Part shown: one piece after another, positions 20,029 through 30,425 of the stretch
Position numbering within the stretch: the first letter of the stretch is position 1
Layout: each line of letters opens with the position of its first letter
Origin: Acinetobacter sp. ANC 3832
GTDB taxonomy: Bacteria; Pseudomonadota; Gammaproteobacteria; Pseudomonadales; Moraxellaceae
Direction: 5' to 3'
Assembly (NCBI RefSeq): GCF_002135415.1
Contig: NZ_NEGJ01000013.1
Span: 1 to 64,000, forward strand
Length of the DNA stretch: 64,000 bases
The notes under the pieces: model-generated
Database searches by the model: none
Told to the model about the DNA's origin: nothing
What the model saw: the letters and a program-made list of their open reading frames with translations, nothing else
Translations under genes and position numbers: made by a program

Positions 20029-21306
20029 TTATAACCTAATATCACTATCTTCTTTATCAAGAACATATTTTAAATCATATAAAACGTACTTATCTTTACC
20101 TAGTTTTTTAAAAGCTTCTACAGACATTTGTTTAAACTGGTCATGTGCAACTGCGATGACAATTGCATCATATTGACCAAACTCTAACTTAGGAACTGGA
20201 GCAAGACCATATTCACGTTCCGCTTCCGTAGAATCCACCCATGGGTCATAAATATCCAAACCTAAATCATATTCTTTTAAAGCCTGTACCATATCTACAA
20301 TTTTAGTATTGCGAATATCAGGACAATTTTCTTTAAAACTTAAACCTAAAATGAGTATGCGCGCGCCAACAACCTGAATACGCTGTTTGACCATTTCTTT
20401 AATCAATTGTGTTGCAACATACTCACCCATGCGGTCATTTAAGCGACGAGCGGCAAGGATGATTTCAGGATGCAAACCAATAGATTGTGCTTTATGGGTT
20501 AAATAATATGGATCGACACCGATACAGTGTCCACCCACCAATCCTGGTCTAAAATTAAGAAAATTCCACTTTGTTCCTGCGGCTTTTAATACTTCTTCTG
20601 TATCAATATTCATTTTGTTAAAAATCAATGCAAGCTCATTAATTAATGCAATGTTGACATCTCGTTGAGTATTTTCAATCACTTTTGCAGCTTCAGCAAC
20701 CTTAATACTCGGTGCTTTATAAGTACCTGCTTTTATAATTAGGTTGTAAATCTGGTCGACATAATCAGCAACTTGAGGTGTCGATCCAGATGTGATTTTT
20801 AAAATATTGGTTACACGGCGTTGTTTATCCCCAGGATTAATACGCTCTGGACTATAACCCACGAAAAAGTCTTGATTATATTTTAATCCGGATTTTTTTT
20901 CTAAAACAGGAATACATACTTCTTCTGTAGCACCTGGATAGACTGTAGACTCATAAACAACGATATCTCCTTTTTTTAACACTGTCGCAATGCTTTCTGA
21001 AGCTTTTACCAATGGTGTTAAATCAGGTTGTTTAAAATCATCTATTGGTGTCGGTACTGTCACAATATAAAAATTACTTTCATCTAATTTTTTAATATCA
21101 GAAGCATAATTTAAAAGTTGACTCTGCTTTAACTCTTGTTCTGAGACTTCGAGCGTATGGTCAAAACCTCTTTTTAACTCATCAATACGAAATTGATTAA
21201 TATCAAAACCATAGGTCGGAACATGCTTACCAAACTCGACAGCCAATGGCAAACCCACATAGCCTAGACCAATAATTGCTATTTTAAGCTGTTCAAAATC
21301 AAACAT
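20029..21306 (-). CDS. tviB: UDP-N-acetylhexosamine 6-dehydrogenase, TviB/Gna type
   Basis: A 425-residue nucleotide-sugar dehydrogenase that oxidises C6 of a UDP-HexNAc (UDP-GlcNAc or UDP-GalNAc) to the uronic acid. All catalytic features missing from the locus Ugd are intact: [14 protein letters not shown] (NAD), [33 protein letters not shown] and [12 protein letters not shown] with the catalytic Cys. In Acinetobacter K loci this first gene after the divergent promoter is usually called gna. AGG about 8 nt before the ATG supports the start. Product identity (GlcNAcA versus GalNAcA) is not decided by sequence. Confidence 0.93.
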   Translation of the reverse strand: MFDFEQLKIAIIGLGYVGLPLAVEFGKHVPTYGFDINQFRIDELKRGFDHTLEVSEQELKQSQLLNYASDIKKLDESNFYIVTVPTPIDDFKQPDLTPLVKASESIATVLKKGDIVVYESTVYPGATEEVCIPVLEKKSGLKYNQDFFVGYSPERINPGDKQRRVTNILKITSGSTPQVADYVDQIYNLIIKAGTYKAPSIKVAEAAKVIENTQRDVNIALINELALIFNKMNIDTEEVLKAAGTKWNFLNFRPGLVGGHCIGVDPYYLTHKAQSIGLHPEIILAARRLNDRMGEYVATQLIKEMVKQRIQVVGARILILGLSFKENCPDIRNTKIVDMVQALKEYDLGLDIYDPWVDSTEAEREYGLAPVPKLEFGQYDAIVIAVAHDQFKQMSVEAFKKLGKDKYVLYDLKYVLDKEDSDIRL

Positions 21307-21517
21307 ATTTAAACCTAAGGAAGAATTTTGTCATTCTACGAAAGTAATCTGGTATTAATTTTACATGAAATAACTTAGATTTTACATGGCAATTGCCTTA
21401 TTAATACAATAGATAATACACATTAAAGATATTCAATGCTTATATTATAGAATACAATCCAGTTTCTGGATAAATTCTAAGTAACATTGTAAGTAATACA
21501 AAATAAGGGTCTTGAAT
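21307..21517. promoter_or_regulatory. Divergent capsule promoter region
   Basis: The 211-bp AT-rich spacer between the minus-strand sugar genes and the plus-strand wza-wzb-wzc genes must hold both main capsule promoters. TATTATAG-like -10 hexamers are present near 21450, but I could not define convincing -35/-10 pairs. No JUMPstart/ops element was recognised. Confidence 0.5.
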
Positions 21518-22615
21518 GTGAAGTATCAGCGCACATTGTTTTTTTTAGCACTAGCATCATCTATTTCTGGCTGTGCATTCACTTCTGGTTTCCAGACGTA
21601 TGATTTACCTGAACAAGGTCAATATAAAACAGATCAAGGTGCTGAGTTATCCGTCGTTCAACTCACCCAAGAGAATATTCCTAATATTCCATCTGCTTTA
21701 AATCAAAATACAAACTCTATAATCGGTTTATTTAGTAATCATCAAAATATTTATCGTTTAAGCGCTGGTGATGTACTTTCGATTCAGCTTTGGGCTTACC
21801 CTGAAATTACACCACCGATTCAAGATGCAACAAATATTAAAGCAGTAGGTTATCCAATTGATCCCAATGGAAATGTTCAATTACCACTCGTTGGGCAAGT
21901 TCATATTGCAGGAAAAACCCTCGCTGAAACCAATCGATTTTTACGTAGTCAATTTGCTAAATATTTAAAACATCCTGATGTTGTTGTACGTGTTCTTTCT
22001 TATGAAGGTCGCCGTTACTTTGTTAATGGCCAAGTGATGAAAAGTGGTCAATATAATTTAAATGATCAGCCAATTAGTATTTATACAGCTTTAGGACAAG
22101 CTGGGGGTATTAATACTGAAACGGGTGATAATACCAATATTCAACTCATTCGAAATGGTCAAACATATAACCTGAATGCTATTGCGTTAGAGAAAAAGGG
22201 TTTATCTCTACATAATTTACTCATCCAAGCCAATGACACTATTTTTGTCAATGCCAAACTAAATCAGAAACTCTATGTCATGGGAGAGTCTAGTAAAAGC
22301 CAAGCTGTTACTTTACGTGATCAAGGCATGACCCTCAGTGATGTATTAGGTGAAAGCGAGGGTATTAGTCCTTATTCAGCAAGTGCTGCGCGAATTTATG
22401 TGATGCGTACAAATTTACAAACACATAGCTCTACTATTTATCATTTAAACTTAAGTAGTTTAGGTAATTTAGCTTTATCAAATCAATTCGAAATGCAAAA
22501 AAATGACATTGTCTATATTGATGCGACGGGTTTAACACGCTGGCAGCGTATTATGAATCAAATTGTACCTTTCTCTAGTGCTTTGTATAGTTTTGATCAA
22601 TTGGGTAAAAACTAA
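21518..22615 (+). CDS. wza: Capsule export outer-membrane lipoprotein
   Basis: An outer-membrane polysaccharide exporter (OPX family) of 365 residues that forms the translocation channel with Wzc. It begins with a lipoprotein signal, FFLALASSISGC, the cysteine being the lipidation site near residue 19. The Poly_export domain (YRLSAGDVLSIQLW..., VDPNGNVQLPLVG-like strand, VRVLSYEGRRYFVNGQV) and following SLBB repeats (YTALGQAGGI..) are visible. The start is GTG at 21518, since AGGG sits 8 nt before it; an in-frame TTG at 21512 is too close to that site. wzb begins one base after the stop. Confidence 0.93.
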   Translation: MKYQRTLFFLALASSISGCAFTSGFQTYDLPEQGQYKTDQGAELSVVQLTQENIPNIPSALNQNTNSIIGLFSNHQNIYRLSAGDVLSIQLWAYPEITPPIQDATNIKAVGYPIDPNGNVQLPLVGQVHIAGKTLAETNRFLRSQFAKYLKHPDVVVRVLSYEGRRYFVNGQVMKSGQYNLNDQPISIYTALGQAGGINTETGDNTNIQLIRNGQTYNLNAIALEKKGLSLHNLLIQANDTIFVNAKLNQKLYVMGESSKSQAVTLRDQGMTLSDVLGESEGISPYSASAARIYVMRTNLQTHSSTIYHLNLSSLGNLALSNQFEMQKNDIVYIDATGLTRWQRIMNQIVPFSSALYSFDQLGKN

Positions 22616-22616
22616 A

Positions 22617-23045
22617 ATGCAAATTAAAAATATACTGGTAGTTTGCGTTGGAAATATTTGCCGAAGTCCGATGGCTGAATATTTTTTAAAAGAAGCACAT
22701 CCTGACTTACATATCGAATCTGCTGGTCTTTCCGCCATGATCGGACATGCTGCGGATGATAAAGCAATCGATTGTATGAATGCTAAAAATATTGATATGC
22801 GTATTCACATTGCCAAGCAAATTAATGCTGAGCTGATAAAACAGTCTGATTTAATACTTGTCATGAGCCACAATCAACAAAAACATATTGAACAAACTTG
22901 GCCTTTTGCTAAAGGTAAGGTTTTTCGTTTAGGGCATTGGCAAGGTCAAAATGTTGCAGATCCATATAAACACGATCAGGCATTTTTTAATGAAACATGT
23001 AGTAATATCCAAAGCTATGTTTCTGACTGGCAATCACATTTTTAA
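22617..23045 (+). CDS. wzb: Low-molecular-weight protein tyrosine phosphatase
   Basis: A 142-residue phosphatase that dephosphorylates the tyrosine cluster of Wzc and so sets the phosphorylation cycle for capsule assembly. The P-loop VCVGNICRSPMAE (CX5R) is at residues about 9-21, and the general acid Asp lies in VADPYKHD. The ATG follows the wza stop by one base and precedes wzc by 22 bp. An in-frame ATG further upstream (22563) lies inside wza and is rejected because the P-loop must sit near the N-terminus. Confidence 0.95.
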   Translation: MQIKNILVVCVGNICRSPMAEYFLKEAHPDLHIESAGLSAMIGHAADDKAIDCMNAKNIDMRIHIAKQINAELIKQSDLILVMSHNQQKHIEQTWPFAKGKVFRLGHWQGQNVADPYKHDQAFFNETCSNIQSYVSDWQSHF

Positions 23046-23067
23046 TTTTTAAATTAGTTGTTAACCT

Positions 23068-25257
23068 ATGAACCAAAATTCAAAAACTAACGATGATACT
23101 ATTGACTTAAAAGAGTTATTTTTCTCTCTAATTGCTCAATGGAAAGTGATTGCGCTTTGTGTCATTTTAAGTTTGATTTGTGCACTTTTATATTTACGTA
23201 TTACACCTGAAACTTATTCAACAGATGCAATGATCTTAGTTGAAGATGGTAAAAGTGCTGCTTCAGCTGCGCTTCTTGGCCAATTAGGCTCTTTAGCAGG
23301 TAGTGCTGGACAGAAATCCCCAGCCGATGCTGAAATTGAAATTTTAAATTCAAGATTAATCTTAGGTCAAGTGATTAAAAGTTTGAACTTAAACATTAAT
23401 ATTAAAGATAATCAAGATGGTTTATTTCATCGTTTAATTTCACAAGATAAAACCAAACTTATTTATAATACTAACTCTGTTACATTCGAAAAAAATCAAA
23501 CTTCTTTTTCCATTAAACAATTTGAAATTCCTGAATATTATTTAGATAAACCATTAACTTTAAGCTTTATTAATCAAAATCAATTTAGCTTAAGTTATAA
23601 AGACAATATTATCTTTCAAGGATCTTTAAATCAGTTAAATATAAAATCTGATACAAAAGGTTTATGGAAAATTAAGATTTCAAGTCAAAGTTCATTTAAA
23701 CAAAGCTTTACTCTAACTAAACTTGCATTACCCACAGCAGTCAAAGCTTTTCAAGCAAATTATGCGATTGGCGAAAGAGGGAAAATGACAGGTGTCATTG
23801 GCTTAAGCTACTCAGGTCATGATAAAGAGCAAATTACTCAAGTGCTGAATAATGTTTTAGCTGTTTATCATGCACAAAATATTGAACGAAAATCATTAGA
23901 ATCAAAGCAAACTTTGGGGTTCTTAGACAAGCAACTACCTGAACTTAAACAGCAACTTGAAGAGTCAGAAATTAAGTTTAATAAATTCCGTGAGCAATAT
24001 AATACTGTTGATGTTACTCAGGAATCTGAACTCATGCTCAAGCAAAATATTGAGCTTGAAAAAATGAAAATTGAGCTTAAACAAAAACAAGCTGAGTTTT
24101 CTGCAAAATATACGCCTGACCATCCATTGATGGCTGAGATTAATGCTCAGCTTAGTTCGCTTGATAAAAAATCCAATGAACTTAGTCAAGCCATTAAACG
24201 CTTACCAGAAACACAACGTTTATATTTACAATTGTATCGTGACGTGAAAGTAAATACTGAACTGTATACGTCTTTATTAAACAGCTATCAACAGCTTAAA
24301 ATTTCTAAAGCGGGTGAAATTGGTAATGTTCGTATCATTGATACCGCTGTAGAGCCTGTTAAACCAATTAAACCTAGAAAACTGATTGTACTGATATTAT
24401 CGATATTTGTAGGTGGCTTTATTGGAGTATTCATTGCACTATTACGCAATATACTTAGAACAGGGATTAAAGATTCTGCACAAATTGAAAATGAATTAGA
24501 TCTACCAGTCTATGCAACTGTACCCCGCTCTCCAATTCAAGAAAGTCGTGTGCAACTGTTAAAGAAAAAGAAATCTATTCCTATTTTAGCAGTTAAAAAC
24601 AGTGAAGATGTTGCGATTGAAAGCTTACGTAGCATTCGAACCACCATTCATTTTGCTTTAGCCAATGCAAAAAATAATATCATTACCATTTCAGGACCAG
24701 CGCCTGAAATTGGTAAATCTTTCATTTCCACTAATCTTGCTGCAATTTTTGCACAAGGTAATAAGCGTGTCTTATTGATTGATGCAGATTTACGTCGTGG
24801 TTATTTACATAAATATTTTGACCGAGAAGTATCTCCTGGGTTAACAGAATTGCTCAGTTCAAAAAATAGCTTAGAGCAAGTGATTACCAAAACTGAAGTT
24901 ACGAATCTTGACTTCATGGCTCGTGGAAAAAATCTGGGTAATCCATCCGAAATGCTCAGTTCTAAAGCTTTTAGTGATTTACTTGAACAATTATCTCAGC
25001 AATACGATCATATTATTATGGATACACCACCCGTACTTGCTGTGACTGATGGAATCATCATCTCGCAATTTGCAGGTGTAAATTTAATTGTTGCACGCTA
25101 TGCCAAGACTCAAATTAAAGAATTAGAATTAACGATTGCTCGATTTGAACAAGCAGGGACCAAAGTGAATGGTGTAATTCTGAATGACATTCAATCCATT
25201 GCTGGAAGTACCAATTATAACTACGCTTATGCTTATACTTCTCATAAAGATGACTAA
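23068..25257 (+). CDS. wzc: Capsule tyrosine autokinase and chain-length regulator
   Basis: A 729-residue bacterial tyrosine kinase (PCP-2a). It has a first membrane segment near residues 27-47, a large periplasmic Wzz domain with coiled-coil helices around 280-400, a second membrane segment near 435-455 preceded by the proline-rich PVKPIKPRK, and a cytosolic kinase domain. Walker A is GPAPEIGKS (about 543-551), Walker A' VLLIDADLRRG, Walker B HIIMDTPP. The C-terminus has a short tyrosine cluster (YNYAYAYTS). Together with Wza and Wzb it controls polymerisation and export. A strong terminator follows immediately. Confidence 0.95.
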   Translation: MNQNSKTNDDTIDLKELFFSLIAQWKVIALCVILSLICALLYLRITPETYSTDAMILVEDGKSAASAALLGQLGSLAGSAGQKSPADAEIEILNSRLILGQVIKSLNLNINIKDNQDGLFHRLISQDKTKLIYNTNSVTFEKNQTSFSIKQFEIPEYYLDKPLTLSFINQNQFSLSYKDNIIFQGSLNQLNIKSDTKGLWKIKISSQSSFKQSFTLTKLALPTAVKAFQANYAIGERGKMTGVIGLSYSGHDKEQITQVLNNVLAVYHAQNIERKSLESKQTLGFLDKQLPELKQQLEESEIKFNKFREQYNTVDVTQESELMLKQNIELEKMKIELKQKQAEFSAKYTPDHPLMAEINAQLSSLDKKSNELSQAIKRLPETQRLYLQLYRDVKVNTELYTSLLNSYQQLKISKAGEIGNVRIIDTAVEPVKPIKPRKLIVLILSIFVGGFIGVFIALLRNILRTGIKDSAQIENELDLPVYATVPRSPIQESRVQLLKKKKSIPILAVKNSEDVAIESLRSIRTTIHFALANAKNNIITISGPAPEIGKSFISTNLAAIFAQGNKRVLLIDADLRRGYLHKYFDREVSPGLTELLSSKNSLEQVITKTEVTNLDFMARGKNLGNPSEMLSSKAFSDLLEQLSQQYDHIIMDTPPVLAVTDGIIISQFAGVNLIVARYAKTQIKELELTIARFEQAGTKVNGVILNDIQSIAGSTNYNYAYAYTSHKDD

Positions 25258-25280
25258 GCTTCTTTAAGATTCAATAAAAA

Positions 25281-25306
25281 AGCCAGATATCTAATCTGGC
25301 TTTTTT
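25281..25306 (+). terminator. Terminator after wzc
   Basis: An 8-bp stem AGCCAGAT / ATCTGGCT with a 5-nt loop and six T residues, starting 24 bp after the wzc stop. It separates the capsule export genes from fkpA. Confidence 0.88.
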
Positions 25307-25437
25307 ATGTGCTTGTATATTTTTAGTTGATTTCATTCAAAAAAGATATCGTTTCTTATATAGACGTTATATGCTTCTGTAGTTAAGCTATGACTATTAA
25401 ATTAGCTCTTTGAAAGATTAAAAAATTGGGAAATCTT

Positions 25438-26145
25438 ATGAGTAAAGCCTTACCCATCGCTATTGCTGTTCTTCTAGGCGGTGCTGCACTTATTCCTGTT
25501 TACTATGCAACACAACACCCTGCTGATGCTACAAGCAGTACAATGACTAAAAATGCAAAACCTGTAGAAAAAATCAGCTATGCTTTAGGTTATGAAGTTG
25601 CAAGTCAAACACCTCCAGAAGTGGATGTGAATACTTTCATCACTGGTATTCGTGATGGGCATGCTAAAAAAGCACGTGTTTATACAGATGAAGAATTACA
25701 AACAGCCTATGTTGAATTCCAAAAAGAAATGCAACAAAAGCAAGTGACTCAAGCACAAAAAATCGAGTCTAAAAATGGCGATTTCTTAGCTGAAAATGCA
25801 AAAAAATCAGGTGTAATTACCACAACATCTGGATTGCAATATAAAGTCACTAAAGAAGGTACAGGTAAACAACCTGCTGCTGATTCGATGGTCACTGTTC
25901 ACTATAAAGGGCAGTTACAAGATGGCAAAGTATTTGATAGCTCTTATGACCGTGGTCAACCGATTGAGTTTCCATTGAATCAGGTTATTCCTGGTTGGAC
26001 TGAAGGCTTACAGTTGATGAAAGAAGGCGGAAAAGCAACGCTTTATATTCCTGCTAAATTGGCATATGGCGAACAAGGCGTTCCTGGGACGATTCCTCCA
26101 AATAGTACTTTAATTTTTGATGTTGAACTAATTAAAGTGAAATAA
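25438..26145 (+). CDS. fkpA: FKBP-type peptidyl-prolyl cis-trans isomerase (FkpA/Mip-like), first copy
   Basis: A 235-residue periplasmic or membrane-anchored isomerase assisting folding of exported proteins. The N-terminus has one hydrophobic segment ([20 protein letters not shown]) without an obvious cleavage site, so it may remain anchored. An FKBP_N dimerisation domain ([10 protein letters not shown]..) is followed by the FKBP fold from about residue 130 ([27 protein letters not shown]..., [23 protein letters not shown]). The ATG 25438 is chosen because GGGAA precedes it. In Acinetobacter this gene conventionally marks the K-locus border. Confidence 0.92.
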   Translation: MSKALPIAIAVLLGGAALIPVYYATQHPADATSSTMTKNAKPVEKISYALGYEVASQTPPEVDVNTFITGIRDGHAKKARVYTDEELQTAYVEFQKEMQQKQVTQAQKIESKNGDFLAENAKKSGVITTTSGLQYKVTKEGTGKQPAADSMVTVHYKGQLQDGKVFDSSYDRGQPIEFPLNQVIPGWTEGLQLMKEGGKATLYIPAKLAYGEQGVPGTIPPNSTLIFDVELIKVK

Positions 26146-26153
26146 AATACTTT

Positions 26154-26181
26154 AAAGGAGAGCCTATGCTCTCCTTTTTTT
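26154..26181 (+). terminator. Terminator between the two FKBP genes
   Basis: A 10-bp perfect stem AAAGGAGAGC / GCTCTCCTTT with a CTAT loop and a run of seven T residues, 9 bp after the first FKBP stop. It suggests that the second FKBP gene has its own weak promoter or is read through. Confidence 0.88.
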
Positions 26182-26192
26182 GGATCTACATT

Positions 26193-26882
26193 ATGAAAAA
26201 AACGTTTCTTTTTACATCACTACTTATTTTAAGTTCAAGTAATTTTGCTGCAACCATTAATAATAAAAGTCCACAGCAAGATCAGCTTGGCTATAGCTAT
26301 GGTTATGTCATGGGACGAAGTAATGCTGAGACCTTAAAAGACATTAATCTCGATGCATTTATCCAAGGATTAAAGCAAGGTTCGTCAGGTCAAAAAGCAA
26401 CATTAACCGATGAAGAAATGGCAAAAGCGTTGACTCAATACAAACAAAAAAGTGAAGCGAAACAGCTTGATGAGTTTAAACAAACAGCCATCGAAAATGC
26501 CAAAGTAGGTGATGCTTTCTTAGCTGAAAATACTAAAAAAGCAGGGATTGTTACTACAAAATCAGGACTGCAATATCAAGTATTACAAACAGGTCAAGGC
26601 AAAACACCAAAATTGACCTCTAAGGTCAAAGTAAATTATGAAGGTCGTTTGTTAAATGGCACCATTTTCGATAGCTCTATCGCACGTAATCAACCGATAG
26701 ATTTTCAAGTCAATCAAGTGATTCAAGGCTGGACTGAAGGCTTACAGTTAATGCAAGAAGGTGCTAAATATCGCTTCTTTATTCCTGCTAAACTTGCTTA
26801 TGGTGAAATTGGTTCTGGTGATACTATTGAGCCCAACAGCACGCTTATTTTTGATGTTGAACTGCTTCAAGTTCTGCCATAA
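26193..26882 (+). CDS. FKBP-type peptidyl-prolyl cis-trans isomerase, second copy
   Basis: A 229-residue paralogue of the preceding protein with a conventional cleavable signal (MKKTFLFTSLLILSSSNFAA). It has the same layout: FKBP_N (LGYSYGYVMGRSN..) and an FKBP fold ending [23 protein letters not shown]. Some active-site aromatics differ ([29 protein letters not shown]). ATG 26193 is preferred over 26166, which lies inside the terminator hairpin. The tandem pair between wzc and murJ indicates local duplication followed by divergence in membrane anchoring. Confidence 0.9.
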   Translation: MKKTFLFTSLLILSSSNFAATINNKSPQQDQLGYSYGYVMGRSNAETLKDINLDAFIQGLKQGSSGQKATLTDEEMAKALTQYKQKSEAKQLDEFKQTAIENAKVGDAFLAENTKKAGIVTTKSGLQYQVLQTGQGKTPKLTSKVKVNYEGRLLNGTIFDSSIARNQPIDFQVNQVIQGWTEGLQLMQEGAKYRFFIPAKLAYGEIGSGDTIEPNSTLIFDVELLQVLP

Positions 26883-26897
26883 TTTTTAAAGCTACAT

Positions 26898-26926
26898 AAA
26901 AAACATCGCATTTGCGATGTTTTTTA
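26898..26926. terminator. Bidirectional terminator between FKBP gene and murJ
   Basis: An 8-bp stem ACATCGCA / TGCGATGT with a 2-nt loop, flanked by six A and six T residues, placed between the convergent FKBP and murJ genes. Confidence 0.85.
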
Positions 26927-26956
26927 TTGGTCAAATTAAATATCAATTCAACTCAT

Positions 26957-28498
26957 TTAATGTTTTAACTGGCGTGGTCTAAAGCCTGATACAAATAAAC
27001 CCATAACATAGGCAACAACCCCGACAATACACAGCCCTGCCACTTCTAAAATACGAAGCCATTGCGATACTGAACCATCGTACCAAGTTAAAGCATACCA
27101 AAGCGCTGCAATCATCGTTAAGTTAGCAATTGCAAATTGTATAAACAATTTTTTCCAATGTGCTCCAAAACGAAAAATATCACGCTTATGCAAGTAGTAA
27201 TACAACATGCCTGCATTCACTAAAGCCGAACCAGAAGAAGCAATAGCGAGTGCCATATGCTCTGCATGCCAATCAATCAGTTTAAATATGCCAATAAAAA
27301 TGACGTTTAAAATCGCATTTGCTGCAACAGCCATCAGCCCAACGCGTACAGGTGTTTTGGTATCTTGCATGGCATAAAAACCGGGTGCAAATACTTTAAT
27401 CAGCATAAATGCTAACACCCCTGCACTCATACACTGTAGAGCCATTGCTGTCATTTCAGTATCACGAACATCAAACTCTCCTCGTTGAAAGAGCGCTTGA
27501 ATAATTGGCGTTGAAAGCATAAACAAAGCAATACTTGCAGGTACACCCACCAATACGATGACACGCGCTGCCCAATCTAGCATTGCACGAAACTTAATTT
27601 GATCATGTTCAGCTTTACGAGCTGATAGCGATGGTAAAATAACGGTACCTATCGCGACACCAATTAAACCCAATGGAAGTTCCGTCATACGTTCAGCACT
27701 GTATAACCACGATACTGAACCATCCTGCATGAATGAAGCCCAAATGGTATTTAATAATAAATTGATTTGCGTTACTGAAACACCAAATAAAGCAGGCAGC
27801 ATCAGTTTTAAAATACGCTCTACACCTTCATGTTTAAAATCAACTTTAGGTGGAATCAGTAATTTTTTACGCCATAGCTCTGGAATTTGAATAGCAAGTT
27901 GTAAGACACCCGCAATTACGACCGCCCATCCCAAAGCCATAATCGGTTGAGCCATATGCGGCGCTAACCACCAAGCCCCTGCAATCATCGCTACGTTGAG
28001 CAGTACTGGTGCAAAAGCAGGGGTCGAAAATGAACCATAGCTATTTAAAATACTACTGGCAAAAGCAGTCAGTGACATAAACATCAGATATGGAATCGTT
28101 AAACGAAACATATCTACAGCAAGGTCATATTTAGCAGGATCAGTATGAAAGCCGGGTGCATAGGCATAAATAATGACTGGGGCTGCAACCATTGCAAATA
28201 AAGTCAAGACAGACATGATTGTCAATAAACAACCAAAAACACGGCTAATTAAGATTTGCACTTCATCATGTAATTTTGTGGTTTTGTATTCCGTTAAAAT
28301 CGGAATAAAGGCTTGAGAAAAAGCCCCTTCTGCAAATAAACGCCGAAAAAAATTGGGAATACGAAATGCGACCACAAACGTATCAAAGTCCTTTCCTGCA
28401 CCAAAGACATTGAGTAACACCATATCGCGAACAAGACCCAATACACGTGACAACATGGTCATTGCACTGACAATAAAGGTGGATCGCCAAAGCGCCAT
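26957..28498 (-). CDS. murJ: Lipid II flippase
   Basis: A 513-residue MOP-superfamily protein with about 14 membrane segments that flips lipid II across the inner membrane for peptidoglycan synthesis. The N-terminus MALWRSTFIVSAMTMLSRVLGLVRD and the RRLFAEGAFSQAFIPILTEY motif are diagnostic of MurJ/MviN. ATG 28498 is used because AGGTG lies about 6 nt upstream; a GTG at 28507 overlaps that site. It is next to ampD, another peptidoglycan gene, in the same direction. Confidence 0.96.
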   Translation of the reverse strand: MALWRSTFIVSAMTMLSRVLGLVRDMVLLNVFGAGKDFDTFVVAFRIPNFFRRLFAEGAFSQAFIPILTEYKTTKLHDEVQILISRVFGCLLTIMSVLTLFAMVAAPVIIYAYAPGFHTDPAKYDLAVDMFRLTIPYLMFMSLTAFASSILNSYGSFSTPAFAPVLLNVAMIAGAWWLAPHMAQPIMALGWAVVIAGVLQLAIQIPELWRKKLLIPPKVDFKHEGVERILKLMLPALFGVSVTQINLLLNTIWASFMQDGSVSWLYSAERMTELPLGLIGVAIGTVILPSLSARKAEHDQIKFRAMLDWAARVIVLVGVPASIALFMLSTPIIQALFQRGEFDVRDTEMTAMALQCMSAGVLAFMLIKVFAPGFYAMQDTKTPVRVGLMAVAANAILNVIFIGIFKLIDWHAEHMALAIASSGSALVNAGMLYYYLHKRDIFRFGAHWKKLFIQFAIANLTMIAALWYALTWYDGSVSQWLRILEVAGLCIVGVVAYVMGLFVSGFRPRQLKH

Positions 28499-28580
28499 CG
28501 TATTCACCTAGTTTAAATAAAGTCGTTATTGTAATGAAACTTACTTAAAAATTCGTTGTTAAATCATAAATAGATCGTGA

Positions 28581-29168
28581 TTATTTATGCCAGTCCATAT
28601 TTTGCTTTTTTTGTACCAATAAATCTCTGAAATAAACCCATTGGAAATGTGGTCCCGGATCCGTTTTACGCATTGGTGCAATATCAGAATGCCCTGCTAA
28701 ATGCGATTCTGTTTTTGGATAAGCCTGTTGCAATGTTGCAACAACCTCAGTTAACACTGAATATTGAACTTCTTCAAAATCAGTATCATCACTGCCTTCA
28801 AGTTCTATGCCAATTGAATAATCATTGCATTCATTCTTGGCTAAATAGCTTGATCGCCCTGCATGCCAAGCACGCTGATTAAAATTAACGAATTGCAAAA
28901 CCTCACCTGTTCGCAAAATCAATAAATGCGTCGAAACTTGCATGCCTTCTATAGTTTGAAAATAAGGATGTACGGACCAATCCAATTGATTTTGAAAAAA
29001 TTTCTCAATATATCCACCACCAAATTGAGAGGGTGGCAAACTAATATTATGAATCACAATCAGCTGTATTTCTGTATTTTCAGGACGTTGATTATAATTG
29101 GGGGATGGAATTTGCCGAGCACCAATGAGCTGTCCATCTAAAACTTGAAACGGTGCTGCTGTATACAT
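28581..29168 (-). CDS. ampD: 1,6-anhydro-N-acetylmuramyl-L-alanine amidase
   Basis: A 195-residue cytosolic zinc amidase that cleaves recycled anhydromuropeptides; in many Gram-negatives its loss derepresses AmpC. Zinc ligands are recognisable in VIHNIS (first His) and the C-terminal AGHSDIAPMRKTDPGPHF (second His and Asp), with the catalytic Glu in YSIGIELEGSDD. There is no signal peptide, consistent with a cytosolic enzyme. ATG 29168 is preceded by AGGA at the right distance; a TTG 6 bp earlier is less likely. It lies 82 bp upstream of murJ and may be co-transcribed with it. Confidence 0.95.
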   Translation of the reverse strand: MYTAAPFQVLDGQLIGARQIPSPNYNQRPENTEIQLIVIHNISLPPSQFGGGYIEKFFQNQLDWSVHPYFQTIEGMQVSTHLLILRTGEVLQFVNFNQRAWHAGRSSYLAKNECNDYSIGIELEGSDDTDFEEVQYSVLTEVVATLQQAYPKTESHLAGHSDIAPMRKTDPGPHFQWVYFRDLLVQKKQNMDWHK

Positions 29169-29214
29169 ATCCAATATCCTAAACTTTTATCTTGTTAGAG
29201 CCGAACCCAAATTT

Positions 29215-29236
29215 CGGAGTGATTGAGTTTACTCCG
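29215..29236. repeat. Inverted repeat in the ampD/nadC divergent spacer
   Basis: CGGAGT and ACTCCG are separated by 10 nt, between the ampD and nadC starts. No T run follows, so it is not a typical terminator; a protein-binding site or a chance hairpin are equally possible. Confidence 0.3.
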
Positions 29237-29283
29237 ATCAATGCAAAATAAAAACTTCTCAAAACATTCAGTGACAATGCTAA

Positions 29284-30171
<888 letters not shown>

Positions 30172-30425
30172 CATAAGACCAAGTAATATTTTGTATGCGT
30201 GTTTATAGACTTTTTATTTTTATCCTTGAAGAAAAAAATAAAAGATACGCTGCAAAAGTTATAAGTGAACATAATAAAAATGGCGGAATATTGATTCTGT
30301 CTTTTTTATGTCTGACTTTTAAAATGATCATCTGAAATTACATAAACACACTTTTACAAAGCTGACGACATTCGCCTGATCTTTTATACTTTAGGAATTC
30401 AAATGATAATAAAGAGAATTCAACA

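Noticed and set aside
30195..30335. 46-codon frame between nadC and the YfaP-like gene
   Set aside because: No ribosome site, lysine/asparagine-rich composition typical of AT-rich spacer, and no recognisable domain.
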